Shown here: positions 12,409 to 24,633 of the stretch, piece by piece
How the letters are laid out: each line of letters begins with the position of its first letter
Numbering within the stretch: the first letter of the stretch is position 1
DNA from: Manihot esculenta
Lineage: Eukaryota > Streptophyta > Magnoliopsida > Malpighiales > Euphorbiaceae
Direction: 5' to 3'
DNA: 64,000 nucleotides
NCBI RefSeq assembly: GCF_001659605.2
Contig: NC_035172.2
Location: 31,237,342 to 31,301,341 of the forward strand
The notes under the pieces: generated by a model
The model's database searches: none
What the model saw: only the letters and a program-made list of their open reading frames with translations
What the model was told of the DNA's origin: nothing
Program-made: the position numbers and the translations under genes

Positions 12409-12421
12409 AAAGGGGGGAGAA
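12409..12421 (+). other. Polypurine tract
   Basis: AAAGGGGGGAGAA directly before the 3' LTR at 12422; primes plus-strand synthesis. Just upstream is the conserved inverted repeat GAACATTCGGGGACGAATGTTC (in two halves around GGGG), seen before the PPT of the other copies too. Confidence 0.9.
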
Positions 12422-13840
12422 TGTAATACCCGGCTGGACTCCGATATCGGAATTCCTACCGTCCGGTGGAATCTCGGGAGTCGGAGACTTCTAAAAGGGT
12501 AAAACCATGTTTTTATAAAATATTTTAATATAAATTATATTTTTAAGCAAGAAAGAAAATGAGTTTTTGCATGAAAATAGCATTGGAGGAAAATTCGGGT
12601 TCGGCCGTCGAACCTCAAGTTCGGCCGCCGAACATGCATGCGCTTCGGGAGTGCTTTAGGCCCCCGAAGGCATAAGTGAGGGAAGTCCAGGTTCGGCCGC
12701 CGAACCTTATGTTCGGCCGCTGAACATGGCATGCATGCGGAGGCACGTTAGGCCCCCGAAAGTGGCTTGGACAGCCACCTATAAAGGGGTCCCTATGTCC
12801 GAACGGGTGAGCTTTTTCTCCCCATTTTCGGCCAAGGTGAGTCTCCGCCGCTCTCATGCCGATCTTGAGTTCTTCCTTCAAATCTTCCATGATTTTTATG
12901 AGTTTTCACCTTTGTTTTGAAGATTTTTAAGCAAATAGCAAGTTTTGGAGCTTGGAGGTTCAAGGAACTCGATCTCTCCCATCTCCGAACTAGGATCGTT
13001 TTTCCTCTCGATCTTCAAGAGGTAAGAGCCGATCTTGAGCTCATTATATGTTTTAAACAAGTTTCAAGTTGATTCTTGGGGTAGAAATGCATGCTTAGGT
13101 TAGTTGAGCTTTGTTAAGTTTTGTGTTTATGGATAATGTAGGTTGCTGAGCTGCTTTTGATGTGTTGTAGTTGGGGTTTAGGATAGTTTGAAGCCCCTAG
13201 GAGCTTATGTATGTGTTTAATCATGTTTTGGTTGAGTTGTATGCATGATTGAAGGTTTTGGGAGGCAAATGTGCATAAGAGCCGAGTTTCTGCCACTTTG
13301 GGAGAAACTCAGGTTCGGCAGCCGAAAGGACTTTCGGCCGTCGAACCTGCTTGTGGAGGCAAGCTTTCGGCTGCCGAAACCTGCCCCGAAAGTGGACTTT
13401 CATCTCTGGAGGGGACTTTCGGCTGCCGAAGGTACCGCCGAACATGCATGAGTTTCGCCTCTAGAGAGAACCTTCGGCCGCCGAAAGTGCCGCCGAAGGA
13501 GCATGACTTTCGGCTCTGGAGGGACTTTCGGCCGCCGAACCTGCCGCCGAAAGTGCCCTGTTCAGCCCTCCTTTGCATGAATTCTTTGATTGTTTTGAGG
13601 TGTTTTAGGGGGTTATTGGGGGATATTTTTAGAGTCATGTTCTAGTATGTTTGGTCCCTTATTTGAGTCCACCTGTGTAGGTTCGGACCCAAGGAACCGA
13701 GGACCCCAGCAGTGAGTCAGCTGCTTCAGTTCATTGTCAGAGTTAGCCTGAGGTGAGTAGAATAAACCTTATGTTTTAAAATTAATGCAAGTTTAGCATG
13801 AATCATGCATCACGAATGCCATGTGATATAATAGGTTATT
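12422..13840 (+). repeat. 3' LTR, left segment (resumes 23746)
   Basis: Partner of the 4759-7066 LTR, carrying the same promoter motifs (CTATAAAGG near 12778), donors and palindrome array (13310-13560). It is interrupted after the bases TTATT (13836-13840) by the minus-strand element 13841-23740. Confidence 0.9.
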
Positions 13841-16102
13841 TGTAACAGCCCGGAAATCCGGACCGCTACCGGCGCTAGGATCCAGATCGGCGTAAGGCCG
13901 CCGGGACCCGTAGCAAGCCTGACATATATCCTGTAAACCTGTAAATCCCAGACATGATCAACAAAACTCATAAACCTGTAAACATTCTCATATAACAACC
14001 AAGCTCAACCTGTACATAAACATAAACATATCATAAACCTCCACTGGAGCCCTCATCAATTGCTCCAATGGGGTAACTCATCATACATAAGCTTGGTGGA
14101 AACATAACCTCATATCTCATATCATAAAGACCATGTACATGCAAGTGGGATTAACAATCTGTATTGGTCAAGCACAACTCTATCCTCAATATTCAAATTA
14201 CATAATCATAACTTAAAACTCTTTTACATTACATCATAAAACAATTGTCATGTCCACAATCTAACTATTACATAACATCACTTCATACTCTGGCTAACCT
14301 CCTGGTCTACCTTGTACCTGCACATCTGGGGTTAGGGGAGAGGGGTGAGCTATAAAGCCCAGTGAGCAGAATAGAGAAAACATATATTAAAATATTTCAT
14401 GCTTCCATGAAATGCAACCCATCACAAACATATCACATAAGGATGGTATTGTCACCTATAGTCCTCAACATAGTCCAATCGTGCCAGGGGCGTAGAATGG
14501 GCCTCACTGGTCTTTCTCTTACATACATAACATAACATAACATTCCAATATGCCAGGGGCGTAGAATGGGCCTCACTGGTCTTTCTCTTAACATAGTCCA
14601 GGGGCGTAGAATGGGCCTCACTGGCAATCCGTACCGTATCATCATCATATCATACCATAGGAGGACTAGAGGATCATCCAATAGCCAATCCGCATCCACA
14701 TCATATTATGCAATGCAACATATTCGTGAATACTAATGCAAACAACCTAAGATATCACATGGCATATATGATGCATGAACATGCTCCAAAAAGTTATATT
14801 TCATTTATTTAAAAACTTAAAGTTCATTCCACTCACCTCTTAGCTGAAGCTCAACAGACTCTGAAGCAGCTATCTCACTGCTGGGGTCCCTGACTCCTCG
14901 GGTCCGAACCTACACAGGTGGACTCAAATGAGGGACCGAACATTCATGAACATGACTCTAAAATACTCCCCAAAAACCCCCTGGAACATCATGAAAACAT
15001 CACATAGAATTATGCATGAAATGGCTGAACAGTGCACTTTCGGCGGCACCTTCGGCGGCCGAAAGTCCTGGACAGATCCGAAAGTCAGGCACTTTCGGCG
15101 GCCGAAAGTCCCAGACAGAGACGAAAGTCTCTTTTCGGGGGCAACTTCGGCAGCCGAATGCTGCCTCCAAAAGAGGGTTCGGCGGCCGAAAGTCACTTCG
15201 GCGGCCGAACCTGAGCTTCTCCCGAAGGGCAGAAACTCAGCTCCTCTATGCACACTTTGCCTCCCAAGCTCAAATCATGTAAAAACCAGTTCTAAAACAT
15301 GCATACCTCACATACATTACACCTAGGGGTCTCAAACTATCATATACCCCAACTACAACACTTCAAACAACACATAAACAAGCTACATTGTTCATCAAAG
15401 CATCAAAACCCATAAACTCAACATATACCCTAACATGCATTTCTACCCATAGATCTTGCATAAAACTTATTTAAAACACATAAGGAGCTTAAGATCGGCT
15501 CTTACCTCTTGAAGATCGAGAGGGAGACGACCTAAACTTGGAGATCCACGAAAATGAGCTCCTGAGTTCCCAAAGCTCCAAAACTTTGTTTCAAAAGCTT
15601 AAATCTTCAAAACCAAGGGAAAACAAGTGAAAATCTTGAAAGATTTAGAGGAAGAACATCAAAAATGGGTGAGGGGCGGCGGAAAGCTCACCTTGGCCGA
15701 AAATGGGGAAAAGCTCGCCCGTTTTCGGCTAAGGGACCCTTTTATAGTGGCTGGCCAGACCATGTTCGGGGGCCGAATGTGCCTCTGCATGCATGCCATG
15801 TTCGGCGGCCGAACATGAGGTTCGGCGGCCGAACCTGGACTTCCCTCACTCATGCTTTCGGGGGCCTAACGTGCCTCCAAAATGCATGCATGTTCGGCGG
15901 CCGAACTTGCCTTTCGGCGGCCGAACCTGAGTTTTCCTCCAATGCTATTTTCATGTAAAAACTCATTTTCTTTTATACTTAAAACATTAAAATACATAAA
16001 AACATTTTATAAAACGTGTTCTTACCCTTCTAGAGATTTCCGACGTTCGAGATCCCACCGGACGGTAGGGATTTCGATACCGGAGTCTAGCCGGGTATTA
16101 CA
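13841..16102 (-). repeat. 3' LTR of the 13841-23740 element
   Basis: On the plus strand it reads from TGTAACAGCCCGG to GGGTATTACA. It includes the hairpin series 14483-14624, a putative mini-exon 14837-14909, a palindrome array at about 15040-15215, a TATA box (reverse of CTATAAAAGGG) near 15737-15747 and U3 palindromes at about 15770-15930. It lacks a 12-bp piece of the palindrome array that the other LTR has. Confidence 0.92.
14483..14624 (-). repeat. Tandem hairpin series in LTR
   Basis: Three units. On the minus strand each has CCAGTGAGGC, loop CCATTCTAC, then GCCCCTGG. The arms pair CCAG with CTGG and GGC with GCC. The loop is the same as in other LTRs whose inner stem is GAC/GTC or CC/GG. 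Confidence 0.7.
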
Positions 16103-16117
16103 TTCTCCCCCCCTTAA
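16103..16117 (-). other. Polypurine tract (minus strand)
   Basis: Reverse complement of a purine run (AAGGGGGGGAGAA type) abutting the 3' LTR, at the position expected for plus-strand priming. Confidence 0.88.
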
Positions 16118-16209
16118 GAACATTCGTCCCCGAATGTTCCTCGACTAGTACATAGCATAACAAACATCATAACATACATACATACATATAAAACACATAG
16201 GGACTAACC

Positions 16210-19200
16210 TTAAAAGAGGTGGGGATATTGCTGGAGCATAGACTCCCGTGTCTCCCAAGTGCATTCTTCTATGTTGTGGTGGTTCCAAAGGACTTTCACC
16301 ATTGGGATTTCCTTGTTTCTCAACTTTCTGATTTGAGTGTCAAGGATCCGCACTGGCTGCTCTACATAGGTGAGATCCTCTTGGATCTCTACATCAGGCT
16401 CACTAAGAACCTTGCTCGGATCTGACACGTACTTTCTTAACATGGAAACATGGAAAACCGGATGGATTCTGTCCATAGATGCAGGCAAGTCCAGCTTGTA
16501 CGATACACTCCCAATCTTTTGCAAGACTTCGAAGGGTCCGATGTACCGTGGAGCTAGCTTACCCTTTTTACCAAACCGAACCACCCCTTTCATTGGAGAC
16601 ACCTTGAGCAATACTAGATCCCCCTCCTGAAACTCTACTAGTCTTCTGCGGATGTCTGCATAACTCTTCTGTCTGCTCGCAGCTGTCTTAATTCTCTCTC
16701 TGATGATGGGTACCACCCTGCTGGTGATCTCTACTAACTCAGGCCCTGCCAAGGCCTTTTCTCCAACTTCCTCCCAGCAAACAGGTGACCTGCACTTCCT
16801 TCCATATAAAGCTTCATATGGAGCCATCCCGATGCTAGCATGATGACTGTTATTGTAGGCAAACTCCACCAAAGGTAGATGCTGCCTCCAAGAACCGCCA
16901 AAGTCCAGCACACACATTCTTAGCATATCTTCTATGGTCTGGATGGTCCTCTCTGACTGTCCGTCTGTCTGTGGATGGAAGGCAGTACTGAAATCCAACC
17001 TGGTACCCATGGCATCCTGCAGACTCCGCCAAAACCTGGAGGTGAACTGGGGCCCTCTATCCGACACTATAGAAATGGGAACCCCATGCAGTCTGACAAT
17101 CTCGTTTACATACACCTGCGCTAACTTGTCCACAGAATAGCCACTCCTGACAGGGATGAAGTGAGCAGATTTGGTGAGTCTGTCCACAATCACCCATATG
17201 GAGTCCAATCTGTTGGACGCTGCCGGTAACCCCACTACGAAGTCCATAGCTATATTCTCCCATTTCCACTCTGGAATAGGTAGCGGGTTAAGCATTCCAG
17301 CTGGCTTCTGATGTTCCAGCTTCACCCTCTGACATACTTCGCAGGCGGACACAAACTATGCCACTTCTTTCTTCATCGCTGGCCACCAATAAACCTTCTT
17401 TAAATCTTGATACATCTTGGTGGCTCCGGGGTGAACGCTGTATCTTGCATTATGAGCTTCTCTCATAATGTCTCCCTTAAGCCCTATGTCATCTGGTACA
17501 CATAATCTGCTCCCATAGCGGAGGATCCCCTTACTGTCAAATCTGAACTCATTATCTTTGCCCGACTGAACAGTCCTGGCAATCTTCACTAACTCTGGGT
17601 CCTCATGCTGTTTCTGAGCCACCTGCTCCAGAAACACGGGTGTCACCTTCATCTGTGCAATCAAAGTACTTGTACCAGACAACTCCAACTGTAGACCTTC
17701 ATTCATGAGCTTGTAAAACTCCTTCACCACTGGTCTTCTCTCCGCCGTGATGTGGGATAAACTGCCAAGTGATTTCCGGCTTAGGGCGTCTGCCACAACA
17801 TTCGCCTTACCTGGATGGTACTGAATCTTGCAATCATAGTCACTCAGCAGTTCTACCCATCTCCTCTGTCTCAAATTCAAATCTCTCTGACTCAAGATGT
17901 GCTGCAGGCTCTTATGATCTGTGAAGATCTCACATTTTACCCCATAGAGGTAATGCCTCCACATCTTGAGTGCAAAGATGACTGCTGCCATCTCAAGATC
18001 GTGTGTGGGGTAATTCAACTCATGCCTCTTCAGCTGTCTAGAAGCATAAGCGATCACCTTGCCATTCTGCATCAACACACAACCCAAACCTACTCTGGAT
18101 GCATCACAGAACACTGTGAAGTCCTCATTGCTAGTTGGCAGAGCTAACACTGGTGCTGAAGTCAACCTCTTCTTAAGCTCTTCGAAACTCTCTTCACACT
18201 GGTCGGTCCATACGAACCTCTGGTTCTTTCTGGTCAATCTGGTTAGAGGAGCTGCAATCTTTGAGAAGTCCTGAACGAACCTCCTGTAATAACCAGCCAA
18301 ACCCAAGAAACTTCTGATCTCAGTCACTGTGGTGGGTCTAGGCCAGTTAGTCACAGCCTCCACTTTCTTGGGGTCTACCTCTATTCCATTCTCTGACACT
18401 ACATGCCCCAAGAATGAGATGCTCCTCAACCAGAACTCACACTTGGAGAACTTGGCATACAAGCCATGTTCCCTCAAGGTCTGCAGAACAATCCTCAGAT
18501 GATGGGCATGCTCCTCTGCATTCCTGGAATACACTAAGATATCATCTATGAAGACAATAACAAAGTGGTCCAGGTACTGTCTAAACACTCTGTTCATGAG
18601 GTCCATGAATGCTGCAGGGGCGTTTGTTAACCCGAACGGCATCACAAGGAACTCAAAATGCCCATATCTGGTCCTGAAAGTTGTCTTCGGCACATCTTCT
18701 TCCCTGATCCTCAACTGATGATACCCGGACCTCAGATCTATTTTGGAGAAACAACCCGCTCCTGCTAGCTGGTCGAATAGATCGTCGATCCTTGGCAATG
18801 GGTACTTGTTCTTGGTAGTGACTTTGTTCAACTGCCTGTAGTCGATACAAAGTCTAAGGGATCCATCCTTCTTTCTTACAAACAACACTGGAGCACCCCA
18901 GGGTGAGGTACTCGGTCGGATGAAGCCCTTGTCTACCAATTCTTGCAACTGTTCTTTCAATTCTTTCAACTCAGCTGGTGCCATCCTGTAGGGAGGGATA
19001 GAGATCGGTCGGGTTCCATGCATCAGTTCTATCTCGAACTCTATCTCCCTAGCAGGTGGTAAACCTGGAAGCTCGTCTGGAAACACATCTAAAAACTCAT
19101 TAACCACTGGCACTGCGGCGGGCTCTCTAATCTGACTATCTAGCTCTCTCACATGAGCCAAATACCCCTGACATCCCCTCCTAAGCAACCTACGAGCCTA

Positions 19201-21201
19201 AAGAGATGAGATCAAACCTCTAGGTGTACCCCTCCTGTCTCCTCTGAAGACTACCTCTGATCCATCCTGACCTCTGAACCTGACTACCTTGTCCCTGCAG
19301 TCCAAGGTAGCACCATGGGTAGATAACCAGTCCATCCCTAGAATGACGTCAAAATCTGTCAACTCTAGAACCACAAGGTCGACGGACATGCATCTCCCCT
19401 CAACAAACACTGGACTACATTGGCAGACTGACTCTGCCACTGATGGATCACACTTGGGTCCACTGACCCAGAGAGGACACTCTAACCCAGAAGTCATCAA
19501 TCCCAACCTCTCTACGGCCCTCGGAGCAATAAAAGAATGAGATGCACCAGGGTCCATCAATACATACACATCAGAACAACCAATGATGAGATTACCTGCC
19601 ACCACGGTGTTGGATGTGTTAGCCTCTTGCTGTGTCATTGTGAAGATCCTTGCTGGAGCTGACGGACCTTCACCTCTGAAGCCCGCTGAAGAAGAGGCTG
19701 CTCCTCTCCCTCTACCTCTGCCACTGGCTTGAGTTGGTGCTGGAGCTACTGGCTGAGCTACACTGCCTGAACCTGTCTGCTGGGACTGTGCCATAACAGC
19801 TGCTCTAGGACAATCCCAAGCCATATGTCCCTCTTGCCCACATCTGAAGCAGGCTCTGGACCCATAGAGGCACACTCCCCTGTGTGGCTTACCACACTTC
19901 ACACATGCTACATTGTCTGCTCCTGAGCTCGAGCCACTTCCTAATCCCATACCTGACTTGATCTTGCTCCAGAACTTGTTCTTCTTCTGCTTCTTGGTGG
20001 TACTGCTCCACCTCTTACTACCTGAACTTAAAGAAGAAGGATCCACTTTTCCCCTACCTGGGGTTTTGGAACCGGAAGGCTGTGCTGCTGACTGTTTGAC
20101 ATTTCCCTCGATGATAGCACTAGCCTCCATCCTCCTAGCCATATCCACTATGGCATGAAAACTCTCTCTATCTGCTGACTGTACCAAGGAGGAATACCTG
20201 GGATGGAGCTTCATGATATACCTCCTTGACTTCTTCTGATCTGTATCAAGGTTCTGCCCAGCAAATGGCAGCAACTCCATAAACCTGTCAGTATATTCAT
20301 CTACACTCATGTCATCAGTTTGCCTCAACTGCTCGAATTCTATCATCTTCAATTCCCTTGAACTATCAGGGAAAGCCCATCCTGCAAACTCATTTGCGAA
20401 ATCCTCCCATGGAAGACTGTCCACCCTCGGTTTGATGTAGTTCTTGAACCACTCACGGGCCTTCTTGCATTTTAGGGTGAACCCAGCCATCTGAATGGCT
20501 CTACTGTCATCCGCCCCTATCTCGTCTGTTATCATTTTGACCCTTTCCAGATACACAAATGGGTCATCACCACTATCATATTGGGGAGCACCCAGCTTCA
20601 TGTAGTCGGTCATCTTGACCTTGCTCCCTCTGGATGAGCTAGGGTTAGGAGGTTGAGTAACTGGGGCTGCTGGTTCTGTAGGTGGTGGAGGTGGTGCAAC
20701 ATTTTCTGTGGTAGGGTTTGCTGGATTTGGGTGATAGGGTGGGGGTGGATACATAGGGTACTGTGGGTATGGTGGGTAGTATGGTGGGTATGGCATCTGT
20801 GTGGGATAAGGGGTGAAACTAGGGTAATCCGATGTACCTCCCATCGAATACCCGGGATTCTGTGAGAAAGGTGGGTAATGAGGTGGCTGAACAAAACCCG
20901 AGGCTTGAGTGCCTCCTTGGGACTCTCCCATGCCTTCCTCTGGCATACTCATCCCCAAACTGCCATCCCTCCTCTGGTCCACATCCATGTCATCTCCCAC
21001 ATCTTCTAACACTCCTCCCTGAACTGTCCCTCGGACTGATCTGCTCCTACCCAGATCCAGAGACCTTCTAGGGTCTCTCATTGCTCGGTCCCTGTTGGAC
21101 CTGCTAGACATTGCCCTAGGCAATGCTGGAGGACGGGCGCTCATGCCCTCATCCTCAGGTGGCACTCCAGTCAATCGTGCAGATCGACGAGTTCCTCTCA
21201 T
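16210..21201 (-). pseudogene. gag-pol with two in-frame TAG codons, Tekay-like chromovirus
   Basis: The frame is open from the MRGTRRSA start (ATG at 21199-21201) to the end, apart from TAG at 19195-19197 (between protease and RT, where the intact copy has CAG in LQARRLL) and at 17353-17355 (in the integrase zinc region, CAG to TAG). Visible parts are a Pro-rich gag region, zinc knuckle [15 protein letters not shown], protease [12 protein letters not shown] ([12 protein letters not shown]), RNase H ([17 protein letters not shown]), integrase ([21 protein letters not shown]), GPY/F (APRYIGPF) and a chromodomain-like tail ([16 protein letters not shown]). All domains look normal. Both stops are the kind made by C-to-T in CAG; a readthrough role is possible but unsupported. 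Confidence 0.9.
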
Positions 21202-21454
21202 CCTGTTTTCTGAAAAACCACACATAGCACAAACATCAGCATCATATGGTTCATGTGGGCACACATGAACCCTCATCACATACATCGCATACATACATAT
21301 CATTTATACACATGCATATTATCATGGCATATCACATCATCATGTAAGACAGGACTCCACATCCTATCCTAGTGGACATGACCTTTCCTATTGTGCTTGA
21401 CCTTCTAGAACATCTATGAGCCCGACACTCTAGGTCCGATCATGTGAACCTAGG

Positions 21455-21466
21455 GCTCTGATACCA
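21455..21466 (-). other. Primer binding site (initiator tRNA-Met)
   Basis: Reverse complement reads TGGTATCAGAGC, just inside the right-hand (5') LTR of the minus-strand element. Confidence 0.9.
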
Positions 21467-21469
21467 TTC

Positions 21470-23740
21470 TGTAACAGCCCGGAAATCCGGACCGCTACCG
21501 GCGCTAGGATCCAGATCGGCGTAAGGCCGCCGGGACCCGTAGCAAGCCTGACATATATCCTGTAAACCTGTAAATCCCAGACATGATCAACAAAACTCAT
21601 AAACCTGTAAACATTCTCATATAACAACCAAGCTCAACCTGTACATAAACATAAACATATCATAAACCTCCACTGGAGCCCTCATCAATTGCTCCAATGG
21701 GGTAACTCATCATACATAAGCTTGGTGGAAACATAACCTCATATCTCATATCATAAAGACCATGTACATGCAAGTGGGATTAACAATCTGTATTGGTCAA
21801 GCACAACTCTATCCTCAATATTCAAATTACATAATCATAACTTAAAACTCTTTTACATTACATCATAAAACAATTGTCATGTCCACAATCTAACTATTAC
21901 ATAACATCACTTCATACTCTGGCTAACCTCCTGGTCTACCCTGTACCTGCACATCTGGAGTTAGGGGAGAGGGGTGAGCTATAAAGCCCAGTGAGCAGAA
22001 TAGAGAAAACATATATTAAAATATTTCATGCTTCCATGAAATGCAACACATCACAAACATATCACATAAGGATGGTATTGTCACCTATAGTCCTCAACAT
22101 AGTCCAATCGTGCCAGGGGCGTAGAATGGGCCTCACTGGTCTTTCTCTTACATACATAACATAACATAACATTCCAATATGCCAGGGGCGTAGAATGGGC
22201 CTCACTGGTCTTTCTTTTAACATAGTCCAGGGGCGTAGAATGGGCCTCACTGGCAATCCGTACCGTATCATCATCATATCATACCATAGGAGGACTAGAG
22301 GATCATCCAATAGCCAATCCGCATCCACATCATATTATGAAATGCAACATATTCGTGAATACTAATGCAAACAACCTAAGATATCACATGGCATATATGA
22401 TGCATGAACATGCTCCAAAAAGTTATATTTCATTTATTTAAAAACTTAAAGTTCATTCCACTCACCTCTTAGCTGAAGCTCAACAGACTCTGAAGCAGCT
22501 ATCTCACTGCTGGGGTCCCTGACTCCTCGGGTCCGAACCTACACAGGTGGACTCAAATGAGGGACCGAACATTCATGAACATGACTCTAAAATACTCCCC
22601 AAAAACCCCCTGGAACATCATGAAAACATCACATAGAATTATGCATGAAATGGCTGAACAGTGCACTTTCGGCGGCACCTTCGGCGGCCGAAAGTCCTGG
22701 ACAGATCCGAAAGTCAGGCACTTTCGGCGGCGCCTTCGGCGGCCGAAAGTCCCAGACAGAGACGAAAGTCTCTTTTCGGGGGCAACTTCGGCAGCCGAAT
22801 GCTGCCTCCAAAAGAGGGTTCGGCGGCCGAAAGTCACTTCGGCGGCCGAACCTGAGCTTCTCCCGAAGGGCAGAAACTCAGCTCCTCTATGCACACTTTG
22901 CCTCCCAAGCTCAAATCATGTAAAAACCAGTTCTAAAACATGCATACCTCACATACATTCCTAGGGGTCTCAAACTATCATATACCCCAACTACAACACT
23001 TCAAACAACACATAAACAAGCTACATTGTTCATCAAAGCATCAAAACCCATAAACTCAACATATACCCTAACATGCATTTCTACCCATAGATCTTGCATA
23101 AAACTTATTTAAAACACATAAGGAGCTTAAGATCGGCTCTTACCTCTTGAAGATCGAGAGGGAGACGACCTAAACTTGGAGATCCACGAAAATGAGCTCC
23201 TGAGTTCCCAAAGCTCCAAAACTTTGTTTCAAAAGCTTAAATCTTCAAAACCAAGGGAAAACAAGTGAAAATCTTGAAAGATTTAGAGGAAGAACATCAA
23301 AAATGGGTGAGGGGCGGCGGAAAGCTCACCTTGGCCGAAAATGGGGAAAAGCTCGCCCGTTTTCGGCTAAGGGACCCTTTTATAGTGGCTGGCCAGACCA
23401 CGTTCGGGGGCCGAATGTGCCTCCGCATGCATGCCATGTTCGGCGGCCGAACATGAGGTTCGGCGGCCGAACCTGGACTTCCCTCACTCATGCTTTCGGG
23501 GGCCTAACGTGCCTCCAAAACGCATGCATGTTCGGCGGCCGAACTTGCCTTTCGGCGGCCGAACCTGAGTTTTCCTCCAATGCTATTTTCATGTAAAAAC
23601 TCATTTTCTTTTATACTTAAAACATTAAAATACATAAAAACATTTTATAAAACGTGTTCTTACCCTTCTAGAGATTTCCGACGTTCGAGATCCCACCGGA
23701 CGGTAGGGATTTCGATACCGGAGTCTAGCCGGGTATTACA
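21470..23740 (-). repeat. 5' LTR of the 13841-23740 element
   Basis: 2271 bp with the same features as its partner at 13841-16102: hairpin series at about 22111-22252, palindrome array 22670-22855, and U3 palindromes 23400-23555. It ends GGGTATTACA at 23740, followed by the TSD TTATT. Confidence 0.92.
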
Positions 23741-23745
23741 TTATT

Positions 23746-24628
23746 GCATTAGAATCCACGAATATGTTGCACTGCATTCTTTGTTGTGGATATGGGTGAA
23801 TGTTGTATGATCCAATTAGTCCCTGAGGAAAGACCAGGACCCCATTCTACGGCCTAGCATGGTATGAAAGACCAGGACCCCATTCTACGGCCTGGCACGG
23901 TATGGAACGCGAAGACCAGGTGCCCAGATGAGGCCCTAGGGCAATAGTAAGTAATGTTATGATATGACAGGAAGACCAGGACCCCATTCTACGGCCTGAC
24001 ACGAATATGATGCTGGGACTATTTGGTGACAGGTTCACCCTTGATGTGATTTGTCTGTGATATGATGCATTACATGATGGCATATGTTTTAAATGTTTTA
24101 GTATTCTGCTCACTGGGCTCTAGTAGCTCACCCCTTTCCCTATATCCCCCAGGTTTGCAGGTAAGGGCTAGTTCAGGGAGTCAAGAAGAGTAAAGTCTTG
24201 TGATTTGTAATAGTTAGATGTGGACATGATGATTTGTAAAATGATGTAAGGTTATGATCAGTCATGTTATGTAATATTGATATTGAGGATTAGAATTGTG
24301 CTTGACCATAGTATGTTTGAATAATCCCATGTATATACATGATCTATGTTTTATGATGTTTACGTTCAACCAAGCTTGATGTTTAATGAGATACCCCATT
24401 GGAGCATGTGATGAGACTCCAGTGTGTGGTTTATGTTTATGTTTATGTGCATGCACAAGTTGAGCTTGGTAAAAGAAAAGAAAAAGTTCTCATGTTTATG
24501 TATATGTGTGATCATGTATGGGATTTGACAGGTATTCAGGATGTATGTTTGGCTTGCTACGGGTCCCGGCGACCTTATGTCGATCTGGATCCTAGCGCCG
24601 GTAGCGGTCCGGTTTCCGGGTCGTTACA
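23746..24628 (+). repeat. 3' LTR, right segment (continues 12422-13840)
   Basis: Resumes the interrupted LTR at TGCATTAGAATCCACG and includes the hairpin units (about 23830-24000). It ends GGGTCGTTACA at 24628 and is followed by TSD GTATG. Confidence 0.9.
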
Positions 24629-24633
24629 GTATG

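Larger units (their letters stand above)
13841..23740 (-). mobile_element. Young, nearly intact Tekay-like Gypsy element (minus strand)
   Basis: A 9900-bp element with TSD TTATT (13836-13840 and 23741-23745). LTRs are 2262 bp (left, 3' LTR) and 2271 bp (right, 5' LTR). By eye they differ by about eight substitutions, a 12-bp and a 3-bp indel, roughly 0.35%. PBS, PPT and the whole gag-pol frame are present; only two in-frame TAG codons break the frame. This is the youngest layer of the left nest. Confidence 0.93.
4759..24628 (+). mobile_element. Degenerate full-length Tekay-like Gypsy element (with nested insertion)
   Basis: Complete but decayed LTR retrotransposon with 5' LTR, PBS, gag-pol, PPT and 3' LTR. 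It is flanked by the 5-bp target duplication GTATG (4754-4758 and 24629-24633). A younger minus-strand element (13841-23740) sits in its 3' LTR, so about 9.9 kb of this span is foreign. The two LTRs differ noticeably: 11 differences in the first 190 bp, all transitions. The coding region has several stops and a frameshift. It can no longer encode its own proteins. Confidence 0.9.
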
